Shown here: piece by piece, positions 11,590-22,418 of the stretch | Layout of the letters: each line of letters starts with the position of its first letter | Numbering within the stretch: position 1 is the first letter of the stretch | Assembly (NCBI RefSeq): GCF_000208745.1 | Contig: NC_030857.1 | Location: 16,448,950-16,512,949 of the forward strand | Length of the DNA stretch: 64,000 nucleotides | Direction: 5' to 3' | Source: Theobroma cacao | Taxonomy: Eukaryota; Streptophyta; Magnoliopsida; Malvales; Malvaceae | Translations under genes and position numbers: made by a program | The notes under the pieces: generated by a model | Told to the model about the DNA's origin: nothing | The model's database searches: none | The model's input: only the letters and a program-made list of their open reading frames with translations

Positions 11590-12126
11590 TGACGTCGGGG
11601 TGTTGTAAAAGACACCTAGGCATTGTGAGAAACACCAATCGTGGCAAGGTTAGAAACCCCACTAAGATGAACCACCAATCTTCGTAAAGTTAAAAAACTC
11701 TACTGCGGTGAAAAATAGCCAAAATTTCACTTTAGTTGGCTAGGCCAAAGATACTAAAACCTTTTATTCTTTAAAAAGAGCCTAGAAAAATAAGCACTCC
11801 TACTTAAGAAAATATTATTTATTAACTCTCAACTTGAATGTCTCATAATTAAGCCTAAGGGTCCTATTTATAGTATTATAAGCCCACATCTTAACAAAAC
11901 TCTACTTCATGTCATCTAATACAATTAGAATAGTTAACAAGAAACTTAAGTAAAATAGATATTCTATTACTAAATACAATATGACTAGTTTAAATAATAA
12001 TTCTTAAAAGTATTAAAATTCTAATAAAAATAAGAAAATAATTTCAATCTAAATAGAATAAAGAAAATAAATCTAGATCAACTAAAATTGGAAAAACTAA
12101 ATAGAATACTAGACGCTCCTGCATCA
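11590..12126 (-). repeat. 5' LTR of the Ty3/gypsy element
   Basis: It starts TGACGTCGGGG and ends CTGCATCA on the plus strand. It is followed by the TGTTT duplication and pairs with 4679-5205. Confidence 0.9.
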
Positions 12127-12455
12127 TGTTTTGCATCCAGCATCCATTTAACTAATTAAACCTTGTGTTAATCAGTTAAGACCTTTCTCTCTGTCCTTGG
12201 TGTAGCACCCAAAACTACTTTAATTGAGTAAGGATTTATGTTAATTGGTTAAGACTAATCTGTCTTCATTAAAGCTTTTTCTTCTTTGCTCGTTTAATCA
12301 ATTAACCCATCTTGCAACTAAACAAGCATCTTGACTTGCCTTCAAATGCCAAATATGTTAATGAATTTAAGCTTTCTCTTACATACTTAAACAATATAAT
12401 TAGACACCAATGAATGAGAATGTTTTACTATCATCAAAAACATATAGAGTCAACA

Positions 12456-12970
12456 TTCTCTCCCTTATTTTTGATGATGACAAAACACTCCTAGATTAAG
12501 AGTGCAATGTCTATGTTCAATATGAATGCTTCAAATCTTTATGTATAATGAGTTTCTCCCCCTTAGTCAATGCATTTAGTTTCTTTAAAGATTTACAATA
12601 AAATATTTATAATATCCACAATAGCTAAACAAGATATACAATATCCACAGTAACTAAGCAAGATATATTGAATATCCATAATAACTTACCAATAATGTTC
12701 AACAAAACCATAACTAAGCATCACACACATAAATTAAACATGAAGTCTTTTAAACTCTATTTAAAGTAGTCTTCCTTCTCTCCTTTTAGATTATCATTAA
12801 AAAAGATATTCAAAATTCCCCTTTAATGAGTGCATCTAGATTTTCTTTTAATCTTCAAATCATACCTTAATGAATGAGAATCATAAGCACTCATACACCT
12901 AAGTCATACAAGCTTATAGATATAGTTCAATAACTTTAAAAGTCAAGTTTGTAATTATGTAAGAATAAAT
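12456..12970 (-). other. 3' internal remnant of the SIRE-like element
   Basis: Pyrimidine-rich at its left edge ('ttctctccctta', a minus-strand polypurine tract), then 'tctcccccttagtcaatgca' and AT-rich sequence without a coding frame. It ends where the LINE remnant begins. Confidence 0.45.
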
Positions 12971-12974
12971 ATAT

Positions 12975-13575
12975 GGGAGTTAAATCATTTCAAGAACTTG
13001 TATTGGCTGTCATGATTTAACCTATGCTGAGCTTTATGCTATTCTTCAAGCGTTGAGAGCCTTCGCTTCTTCCCCTTTTAAAGGCTCTCAGTTGATTATT
13101 GAATTTGATTCAAAAAATGCTTTGGCTTGTGTGTCTAAGGATTTTTATAGGCCATGGAATTGTTGGCAGTTATTTAATGAAATTCATGCACTTCAGTTTT
13201 CTTTAGGAGCTGTATACTTCTCCCATGTATTTCATGAAGGTAACTTTTTTGTCGACTATTTGGCAAAGTTTGAAGTGGACAAAAATTCAATGTTTTGCAC
13301 TTAATGGTAATTTTTCCATACTGTTCGTTGCCTTCTGATCCTTTGAAGCCCTACTCTCTTTGCTGGATTTAAGTCTTTTGGTTTTTTTTTTTTGAATGCT
13401 TACTACATCGATGATTTGTACTTCTTCAATTTCTGCTCGTGGCTACTTTACATATTGCTTTATGTTCCCTTGTTCTTGTTATAGTTTCTTGCTCTTGTTC
13501 CTTTACTCTTTTTGAGGAACTTTCGTTATTTCTTATATTATTAATGAATTTTTAATTTTTTATTGACCAAAAAAA
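12975..13575 (+). mobile_element. 5'-truncated LINE remnant (RNase H-like end and 3' tail)
   Basis: It begins within a frame reading 'LTYAELYAILQALRAF'. It continues through the RNase H-like C-terminal domain, then a T/C-rich 3' untranslated part. It ends 'ttaatgaatttttaattttt' and 'ttgaccaaaaaaa', a tail typical of plant non-LTR elements. Confidence 0.7.
13023..13304 (+). pseudogene. LINE RNase H-like domain fragment
   Basis: The readable frame carries 'AELYAILQALRAF', 'LIIEFDSKNALACV', 'LFNEIHAL' and 'FSHVFHEGNFFVDYLAKF'. These correspond to the E, D and final D/H blocks of the plant RNase H-like domain found at the C terminus of LINE polyproteins. The usual HVPRExNxxAD motif is altered to HVFHEGNFFVDYLA. 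The N-terminal catalytic aspartate and the whole reverse transcriptase are absent, so it is a dead fragment. Confidence 0.8.
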
Positions 13576-13599
13576 TACATTCATTGCTCCCATCACTTT

Positions 13600-13950
13600 G
13601 GAGGAATGGTTCTCCAAGCCAATCAAAGTTACACAATCTTTTTTAAGCGCGAGATGCTTTAATTTTATCTCCACAATAAAACTTCAAGTCATGAGGAATT
13701 TGTCACCTTGGGAAGTCGCATAATTTTCAATGAAGCCTATTGGGAAAGTTCTTTCAAGATTATTGGAGAATTTAATTATATTCCCAAATATTAAAAATGG
13801 ATTAAAGATGTGCTCTTGCACGATGCGAAGATTGATGATGTTATTTTTGCATTTTCATATACTTATGACCACAGCAAGGATGTTATTCTAGCATTCTATG
13901 AAGCTCGATGCAACAAAACAACACATCTTCAATTCATTCCCAATATTTAG
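13600..13950 (+). pseudogene. Plant mobile domain (PMD) fragment, left arm of an inverted pair
   Basis: One frame (from about 13667) reads 'NKTSSHEEFVTLGSRI', 'EAYWESSFKIIGEFNYIPKY', a TAA stop, then 'KWIKDVLLHDAKIDDVIFAF', 'SYTYDHSKDVILAFYEARC' and 'NKTTHLQFIPNI' before TAG at 13948. From the known pattern this is the aminotransferase-like plant mobile domain (K/EWIEDVL, YDAIYASLFTYDR, AFCEAWC), carried by MULE-type transposons and MAIN/MAIL-like genes. Upstream, in another frame, 'TLEEWFSKPIKV' fits the PMD N-terminal side. The internal stop and the frame break make it a pseudogene. Confidence 0.7.
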
Positions 13951-14150
13951 AGATATAATTAAATTCTTTGTATATTAATCTTGAAAAAACTTCTCCAATA
14001 GCCCTTACTAGAAACTATGCGACTTCCCAAGTTGACAAATCCTTCATGACATGAAGTTTTATCGAGGAGATAAGATTGAAGGAATCGTACTCTTGAAGAA
14101 GACTATGAAACTTTGATCGGCTTAGAGGACTATTCCTCCAAAGTAGTAGG
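13925..14150 (-). pseudogene. Second PMD fragment, inverted copy of 13600-13800
   Basis: The complement is collinear with the left arm over about 200 bp. Shared blocks include 'actttggaggaat', 'gataaaacttca', 'cttgggaagtcgcat' and 'tttaattatat'. In places it encodes the same PMD residues (DKTSCHEGFVNLGSR). By eye the arms are about 80% identical. Together with the left arm it forms a hairpin with a spacer of about 125 bp. Confidence 0.7.
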
Positions 14151-14861
14151 AGATATGAATGTTGATGGTTGAGCCAACAAGATCCAACCAAATATAGGTC
14201 TCTCTATGGGAAGAAATAATCTTTCTTCATATATTCATCCTTCTTAGAAAGAATGACAAGGTGATCGTTGTAGTCCTTAAAGAACACCATGACAATTTTG
14301 GATTTTGCTATAATGAGCACTTACAAAGACTATCATGGTGATTGAGAATCTCTCAATTTCTTACTAAGGCTATCAAAAAAAAAAATTGTACCAACACAAA
14401 AATTGAAGAAAAAAAATACAACAAAGGCAGCAAGCAAAGAAACCAAAAAAAAATAGATGCAACAATGAGAAAGCATTCTATTAAATGATTTAAAGCAAAT
14501 GAACCAAGAAAAAGAATCCCCACAAAGCAAAGCAACCAAGAATACAAATAGCAACCAAGAAAACTATCAGAAAAGAAATCAAACAGAATGAAAACGTTGC
14601 AGTGGAAAAGAGTCAAGAAAAACATATTGTTGCAAAGGATTTGTAGTAGTAAGAGGTCCAAAAAATTGCAGCAAAGAAATTCAGGATTGAAGCAATGGCA
14701 ACAAAGAAGCTAGATTCAAGTTACAAGTAGATATGCATATGCTATCTTAACATGGGTCAATATGCATGAGTTGTAACATGGCATATTGATTAGTTCTTGA
14801 ATCTATAACTTGTCACCTTGATTCATGAAGCCACCTTGTGAATTGCAATACCTAAATTTAT
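14151..14861. other. Intergenic, no gene seen
   Basis: AT-rich sequence with adenine-rich runs (14370-14460). Hydrophobic open frames on the minus strand (14333-14661) arise from these A/T runs and resemble no protein family. Confidence 0.5.
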
Positions 14862-15340
14862 GAGTAAAATACCTAGACTTTTCTAACTTTTAATCAAAAT
14901 TCCAAGTGAGTCCATTACTTTTTGAAATGGACACTCTATCCCAAAAACAATCTTTCACTAGAAATATAGGTCTACCCCTTAGTTAACCGTTAGTGTTTTC
15001 ATTCGTTTGATCATGTGGCAATATTAAAAGGATAATTTTATCCTTTATTAATTATAAAAATTACTATTACATAATCTTTTTAGCCAAAAAAAATTTCAAG
15101 GCCCCTCCCCTGGGGGTAGCTAATCGGAGCTCCCTAAGGGAAAGGAGCACCTGTCATGGGGCGGTCGATCGGCTATATTATTTGAGAGTAAAAAAGGGAG
15201 AAAAAAGAAATGGCATTTTAATCTTTTCATATTTTCTGTTAACAATGTTTACACTTTTGGGAAGGACTGTACATTTCGAAAATTAATGAACTCACGTGAA
15301 ATTATGACTTCAAGTTAAGAGAGCAAGAGTATTTTACCCT
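14862..15340. mobile_element. Fold-back TIR element, family A, copy 1
   Basis: The ends are inverted copies: 'gagtaaaatacc...ttttaatcaaaattcc' on the left and '...agagtattttaccct' on the right. Inside are 'actttttgaaatggacactc' and its inverted partner ('gactgtacatttcgaaaa'). The GC-rich core (15098-15175) holds 'ggagctccctaagggaaaggagc'. It has no coding capacity. Confidence 0.75.
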
Positions 15341-15832
15341 AAAATTTTTTTTATGTGAAGAAGATTTGTAGAAAAAACCTTTATTTTTTTATAAAGTAAA
15401 TGTGGACTAAGGAATGCACTACCAATTGCAAGATAACTCTTCCAAAACTATATTCTTTAGCCAAATACTTCTTCCAAGATTATAATTGTATTGCCTATTA
15501 GTTGGGCAAGCATAATTCAAATTGAACTTTAATTACAAATCTACCAAAGCATTCTAGGATTCCAAAATATCCTAGGAAAATAAATTCTTTGCCTATTAAC
15601 AGTTCATTCCAAATGGAGTGTAAGTAAATAATGGTGTCAAAATAAATTAAATTTCAAGACTTTTCCACTTGTCACATACAAAATCTTACGTGAACAAGCC
15701 TTGATAGGACATTTATAAAAGGAGAAAATTTTATTATCCAATTACAAGATACCTCATGTACAAAATTAGTAAATTGAAGAAAAATTGTCAAAGGCACGTG
15801 GACTTGACAACAGTATTTAAATTAGTCGTATT
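15341..15832. other. Flank of the large Copia-type element, no gene seen
   Basis: AT-rich sequence without recognisable coding or repeat structure. It ends in GTATT, the left target-site duplication of the element at 15833. Confidence 0.5.
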
Positions 15833-16805
15833 TGATGGGTTTGGCTATGGACGGCATGCTCAAAATACATAGCAAAACAAAAATAAAACTTTATAACTAA
15901 ACAACCAAAGCATGCCTCCACCCATGGATCACCTTGGTGATATTTAACACATAAAAGCACAAAATAAATTATTATTCAGAAAGTCACCTTGCCAAGTAAT
16001 TTTGTAATCACAATGGCACTTTCCGAAGCAATGCCGTGAAAACCACAAGGAGCAAAAACCCTAGCCAATCAAGTGTTTGGCCACCAACAATAGTACACAC
16101 GATTGCACCTGAACCTTCAACAAATGAGGGAGTTTTTAACTATACTTTATGCTAGCAAAAATGACAACAATTGTCCTTTTCTTCCTTTTAACAATCTTAG
16201 CCAAACCTCTCTTGAAAATTACTTCATAAGCAATTTTCTCTTTCACATAAAGAGAGTGGTAGCAAAGAGAGAAAACACTTTTTTTTTGACAAAAACTAAG
16301 TTTTCTTCAATTGTGAAAAACTCTTATAAGGAAAATAATTAAAAGGTGACTTATATAGTTAGGTTAAAATAACTTCAATTTTGTAATTAAGCCCTCAATA
16401 TTATAACACATTATAATGTTGGGTCCATTACTTAATTAAACTCTTTTAATTAAGTCCTTGAAAATTAAAATCAAAATTAATTTCCTTTATATTTTGCAAT
16501 CAAGGCCTTATAATTATAACTATTTATAATTATGTCTAAAACTAAATTAAACTCTTTTAATTAAGTTTATAGAAGTTAATTACCTAGCATTTGATTTAAG
16601 TCTAACTTAAATCATCACTCTCCCTATTTAATTCAAATGCAATCATTGTGTGTGACCCATTAGGTTCCTAACATGTTAGCAATGGAATTGATTAATGACT
16701 TAATTGATTAATATAAATTTCAATCAATTAATTTATAATCAATTTCATAGACCAAGATTGGCATCTAGCAATGCATCATGGCCACCCAATTGTTAGAAGA
16801 GTTAA

Positions 16806-19752
16806 TGTCAACCCAACTCTATAATATATTTGCCATGTCATTCATGTTCTTGATAGAATGTTTGCATAAGTGAATATATCAAAAAATCGTTAAAAGTCAG
16901 TATTGTACCTAGTAGTACAATTAAGTTGATTAAAGCTTCGAACTAGGCCAAATAAAGATTTTATGATGTATTTGAGAGTTATTGAATCTTAGAATCTCTT
17001 AATATGGTGATTCGGAGTTCGAGGATTGATTTGGAGTTAATTCGAGAATTTTCATAATGTAGGGGCAAAATGGTCATTTTTTTACCCAAGGGCAAAATTG
17101 GAATGTTGGATGATATTTTGACTAAATTTGATTAATTAGAGCATTATTTGAATTTGAGAAGCGAAAAATTTCAATTTTGACATTTTTTCGAACATAGGGG
17201 CAAAACTGTCATTTTAAGTGTCCATGAGGACAAAATTGGAAATTTTGAAATTTTACACCACCATGACACTTGTCAAACTCATGAATTTCACCTATTATTC
17301 TTTTAAGTGAGAGATTATATGTGGTGGGAATGAAATGATTAATACTTAAGTTTTTTAAACATGGACCAATTAAAAGGTGACAAGTGTCAAGCTTTAATAT
17401 TATTTTAATTGCCTATATAAACTCACTTAAAACCCTCACATTCACACTCTTACGGCTGGCCAAGCAAGGGAACAAAGAGAAAAAGGGAAGAACAAACCCT
17501 AGGAAGGAAAAATTCAAGAGAAATTGTTGGATTTCAAAGAATCAAGCAAGTAAAAATAAGATTTTTTAATTTTAGCTTGTGATCTACCTTTCCCATGCAT
17601 TCTTTTTCATTCTACATGGCTGAAATTCAAGTTTTCAAGAGGGAACCTTTGCTGGCCAAACCTAGAGAGAGAAGTTTTGGTGATGAATTTTGCTAGATTT
17701 CATAATATCGTAGTGTTTTTAGTGATTTTGTGATGCTTGGAAGGAAAAACAAGCAAGAAAATCACATGTTCTTCAATAACCCTCATTTGGCCTAATTTTC
17801 TATAGGGCATGTTGATGATGGATTTGGTTGTAATTCATGTTATTTAGCTAGGAATTGATGAATTATGATGTTGGATATCGAAATCGGAATGAATTTCGGT
17901 TACGGTGAATTAAGTCGCAATTAAGCTCATTGAGGTACTTTGGTGTATTTGGAATATTGGAAGTGTAATGAAGATATTTGGAGTTGAATTGGATGTTTTG
18001 GTTAATTAAACAAGGCATAGAACGAGTTAGGTCGAATGCCAATTCAATCCGATCATAATTGAACCCACGTAGAACACCGTCTTTAAGTGATTATTCGGAC
18101 AATTCTCATTCAATGTCATGCATTCATATAGAGCTTGAAATAGTTTTATAACAGTTTGGCATAAATATATTGAATTACATGTCGTGTATTATGTATAGGT
18201 GGTGAGCCCTCTGATAAGGGTAAAGATATTGTGCCCGAGGACCAAGAATAGGAGTATTCCAAACTCTTGCTATTGTGAGTAATCAGATGTTCATCTTAAT
18301 TATCTAAAGTGGTTTATACTTGTTTTAAGATTTTAAAGAATAAGGCACTTAATTTACAAATTATTATGTTTTACATTTTCAATGTTAGTTAAATGAATGA
18401 GATTTATAAATTATTCTGAAACTAAATGTTGATTTTCGAAAGAGTAAGTGGAGGCTATACATTTGTATTTTATATATATACATGATTTTGAATTGATGGC
18501 TTATGAAATTGTGGTAGCATGAATGACTGAGATTGTGGTTTTATAAATTATATAAATTGTTTTGTCTTACATTGACAGGTTGGATAGTACTATATTAGCC
18601 ATGTTATGCTACCGAAATTTTATTGATTTGGTGGGTTATGTATTTAACTTACTGCAATGGGCAAGTTTTGGTGGACCAGCCTATTAGAGGGGCACGATAA
18701 ACTCCGTTATATTTTACCTTAGTATGAGAGGCACGGAGGGTATCTCTTAAGGTAAGTTTAGAGTTCACTTCACGTCGAACCACCACGTGAGGATGAAACT
18801 CAGCCAACGTCAAGGAATGACTATATTTTAAAAGTAAAAATATGTTTTACGGGTATACGTCGTTTTAACATCCTTGGCAGACTCGGTTGGATGCTTGGGC
18901 CAAGGTGTCACTGAGTATGAGTTTTGGCACAAGCCAAGTTTTTAAGAAAATCATAAGCCTTGATGATTATTTTGATGAAATGTAATTGTTTTATAGGAAT
19001 TGAAATGAGTTTTGAATGTTATGAACTATATTATGATGGGATGATTTAACTGTCTCCATTTACTCGGCTTTAGATGTTATAGATGAATTTTGCTTACTCA
19101 TTGGGTTTGTAAAAACTCACCCCTTCTTTTTATCCATTTCAGGCTCAGGATAGTCTGTAGGCAACCGATTTTGTCGAGGGTTGCTTTTAAATTTGCATCC
19201 TTAGAAATCGAAGGTCTACAATCTTGTATATTTGCGGTTATTGTGGGGTCCACTTGTCATTGTAGAATATTTTGTATATCTAGTTGCTTGTGCCGCTGTA
19301 TGTATGAATTTATTTTGCTTTTACGCTGCAAAAATTATTTACGCAGAGTTCTATAAATATTGTTTTATAAGAAAATGGAATATTTTATTTAATATTTTTA
19401 TTTAGTTTGATTAGCCAAAATTTATTTTAAATGGATGATTTAGATTACTAAAATTATTTTTAGATAAGAAATGTATTTTTTGATCGTATGTTGTATTTTC
19501 ACCAGGTTTCAAAATTTTCAGGTAAACATGACCAAAATACCCTTGTGTGGCAGAAATTATTTTTGTTTGTTTTTTATTTAAAAATAGTTTATATTCTCTT
19601 AAAACATGATATTTAGTAACTGTTGCTCACAAGGGAGACGTAAAATTGATGCAAGAGCCTTGCAAGGTTTCGGTTGACATTTCGGGCAATGAATGTCTAT
19701 CAAGACATCGCGGCGGTTATCACGGGCTCGAAGGGAGTACCGGGGCATGACA
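16806..19752 (+). mobile_element. 2.95-kb solo LTR, TSD GTTAA
   Basis: It runs from TGTCAACCCAACTC to GGGGCATGACA and is flanked by exact GTTAA (16801-16805 and 19753-19757). The intact allele is visible in the sister LTR at 31140-31152 ('agagagttaagggattcttt'), which proves the insertion boundaries. It contains 'gggcgcaaaactg'-like and 'tattgtacctagtagtaca' blocks shared with 22419-24902 and 1-2748. It has no internal domain. Confidence 0.9.
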
Positions 19753-19757
19753 GTTAA

Positions 19758-20636
19758 AGGGTTCTTTAACAACCTTTCAGTGTACAATCTATCAGTGTAA
19801 TTCATTCCCTCATCATATATCCCAGGGATGATACAAGCTTGGTACAGTGTCTACTCTTATTGACCTTCATATTCGTTCCTGTAGTTATAGCATTAGCTTT
19901 ATAAAGAGTTATGAAACCTTTTTCATAATCTCCCTGTCACCTTGGCCACTTCAATAAGCTAATGTTAACCAAGAACTGATAGAATATGTCCTCTAAAACA
20001 CTTAAGGTGATGATTTCTATCTTGACCACTCATTTGCCTTCACATGCTTCATACTATACCCAAAAGCATCTTATTTTGGCATCCTTGGTTAGGCACTTGT
20101 AAGGATGAAATCAACGCATAGCACTCCACAAATAAAACAACCTGGTGCCTCAAGTCTAGGGAGTATTTACACAATTGACACATGAGAAGTATTGCATAGA
20201 TACTAGAGAGTATTACTAAATGCACTTCTCATGGCAGGTCATGTTCAGTGAGCTTGCTCTCCTAGGCAACCACCTATGTCCTAGTTCCAAGTATCTCTAT
20301 ACTTCAATCTATGAGATCGATTGCTTACTTCCAAAGTAAAGAACATAGAATATACCAGTCTCTAAACATCATTGATGTCCAGTCTCAATGATACATTGAC
20401 TAGGAAAATTTTGAGATTATGCTTTGATGCATTGGGATCTCATAACTGCAACCCATTACGGTTCCCTTTCAAGGCATATTAATCTCATGGACTTTATCCA
20501 ATTAGACTTATAACTCATTATAATTAATGTCTTATTGATGAAGGAAAACCTTTAATCATTTAGCATGAATGATATTGATGCATTATTGAAATCAAGCTTT
20601 AACCAATCCCAATTAGCTGCAGGGCTCATCCTAAAA
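19758..20636 (-). repeat. Second half of the split 3' LTR
   Basis: It resumes with 'agggttctttaacaaccttt', matching 31150 onward. It ends at the polypurine side near 20636. Confidence 0.85.
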
Positions 20637-22418
20637 TCTCTCACTAGCACAAAGCCAATTGCTACCTCATCGTATGTGGATTCAATCCATCTAGCAATCA
20701 TGTCCCCATGCAAACTCGCTTATGCCCTTTCAATGTGGTTAATTGCTTTTATCTATCTTTGTGATGTCTATGTATCACATCATGTCATATTACTATATCT
20801 AGATCCAATGAGAACTAGGTTCTACTAGTATGACTTGATTGTTACATTAATAATGTTCGGAACCCTTTATTAGTTCCATGGACTAACGATCTAAGTATCT
20901 TCCTAATAGAGCCCTTTTCAATAGGATGTATATGACTTAAATTATATACATGTACATAGTCCTCTTTTTTTCTTTAAAATCATTCAAACTAGAATATGCT
21001 ATATGCATCATATGCATTTGTCACTTTTCATTGTGCCATCCGCCCCTTTTAAATTTTGGCACTTTCTTTGTATACACATTGCATCCCATTTAATTATATC
21101 ACCAAAGAATTGTATTCACTCCTACTAACCTCTTTATGTGTATGAGATAAGTACACTTGTACATTTTATTAAATCCAACCTTTTGGATCCCACTTAATAG
21201 AACAAAATGTATAACTCCAACGAAAAACATATTTAGTAGTTCATCTCATATGAATAACACATCTCCAATGTATCCTACTAAATCCATGGAGTTCTCATAC
21301 ATATGATTATGCATCTTTATGCAAAATCTTAAAAGTTAGATTCCACTGTAACCATGTAATACTAAAGAAACTCCTTTCTTAGTGTCATCATGCTCCCACA
21401 AAATCCAAGATCCTTAGTGAGAGTAATATTCTAACTCTTTTGAATTTTCCATGATGTTACATACATACATATCAATGTATGCTTGGAATCGTATTGGTTT
21501 GGAAGAATATAATTGGCTACATATATATTGGAGAGATATGGATCAAATCATATCACTATATGAATTTGCTTTCTTCTTTGAACAAACATCTCTATGTTCT
21601 ATTCATAAGAAAGTTCCATTTCACATGTATCCACATTCAACTTTTGAATGATTAATTAATAAGTAAGAGTAATCTTCACTAAGATCATATCTTAATAAGA
21701 GTACTTCATACTATATAGCTCATATGATCTTATATTTGAATTCTCTAAACATTTCAAGGTTTCAAATTTTATTTCTTTAAGTATACAAAACAAAATCTCT
21801 ATTTGGTCTTGTGTAAACTTAATGAATTAGAAACATTTTCCGTAACATTTTATGTTCAATGGTTCATATACATCTAAATGTATAAAACCGTTTGAACGTA
21901 CCAAATCATTCACTTTTGCATGAAAATTGATTTGGTCATATAAGAATTACTAGCTCCTTTATACTCCCAATTAAAAGGATCTAATTATCTTCATACTCTA
22001 ATTCTTACTTCAATGACCAAGACTTAAATGCCATAATTGAGATCACATGTAATCAGTTTTCTTGATATTTATACTAAGCATTGACTTACTAGTATTGTTT
22101 TGCACTTTATGTCATTACTTAAAGGCATTCAACATCTGGCATTGAATACTTATGATGTTAATACAACAATAGTAACTTCTAGCTCAATCATAAACTTTTG
22201 GCAAAGTAGAAGCTTCTATAAGCTTTTCTTCTTTAACTCTGTCAAGGAAACATTTTTTTTCAGTCCCTTCTTTGTCCATCTTTACCATAGAGATGTTTAA
22301 GAACATTTCGCAGTTAGTGCCATTATCGTGGTTGTTTTCCCAATTCATAATTAAGGCAATGTAAATTCCATCTCATGGAAGCTCACTCCTAGTTATGAAT
22401 TGTATTTGGTAGAGATTG
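20637..22418 (-). other. Internal region of the large element (3' third), no gene
   Basis: The left edge on the minus strand reads 'gtgctagtgagagatttt', a polypurine-like tract next to the LTR. The remaining 1.8 kb has short open frames only, and I could not read conserved Copia motifs in them. The right end (22414-22418, GATTG) borders the next nested LTR. Confidence 0.55.

Larger units (their letters stand above)
4679..12126 (-). mobile_element. Defective Ty3/gypsy retrotransposon with TSD TGTTT
   Basis: Two LTRs of 527 bp (4679-5205) and 537 bp (11590-12126) both read TGACGTCGRGGYG... to ...TGCRTCA on the plus strand. They are flanked by an exact 5-bp duplication, TGTTT (4674-4678 and 12127-12131). 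The minus strand reads, in order: primer-binding site, gag, zinc knuckle, protease, start of reverse transcriptase, 3' LTR. The rest of RT, RNase H and integrase are missing. Without the 4.0-kb solo LTR nested in gag the element was about 3.4 kb, so it was already internally deleted. Frames carry stops and shifts. Confidence 0.9.
3560..12455 (-). mobile_element. SIRE-like Copia LTR (about 1.44 kb) split by a nested Ty3/gypsy element
   Basis: The LTR occupies 3560-4678 plus 12132-12455. On the minus strand it begins TGTTGACTC at 12455 and ends CTCCCCTCTAACA at 3560, giving a TGTT/AACA terminal inversion. Immediately outside the 5' end of the LTR (12456-12490) the minus strand reads 'gttttgtcatcatcaaaaat' followed by a purine-rich tract. 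This resembles the 3' internal end and polypurine tract of SIRE-type Copia elements, so it should be a 3' LTR with the internal region to the right. The LTR contains about a dozen TTAAnnnRTTAA palindromes. No duplication is expected for a single LTR of a truncated element, and none was found. Confidence 0.55.
15833..20636 (-). repeat. 3' LTR of the large element, split by a solo LTR
   Basis: The LTR lies in 15833-16805 plus 19758 to about 20636, about 1.85 kb when joined. It is collinear with 30175-32033 throughout. Over the first 230 bp I count roughly 20 differences between the two LTRs, so the insertion is old. The inner end ('ctcatcctaaaa') is degraded relative to 'ctcatcccaaca'. Confidence 0.85.
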
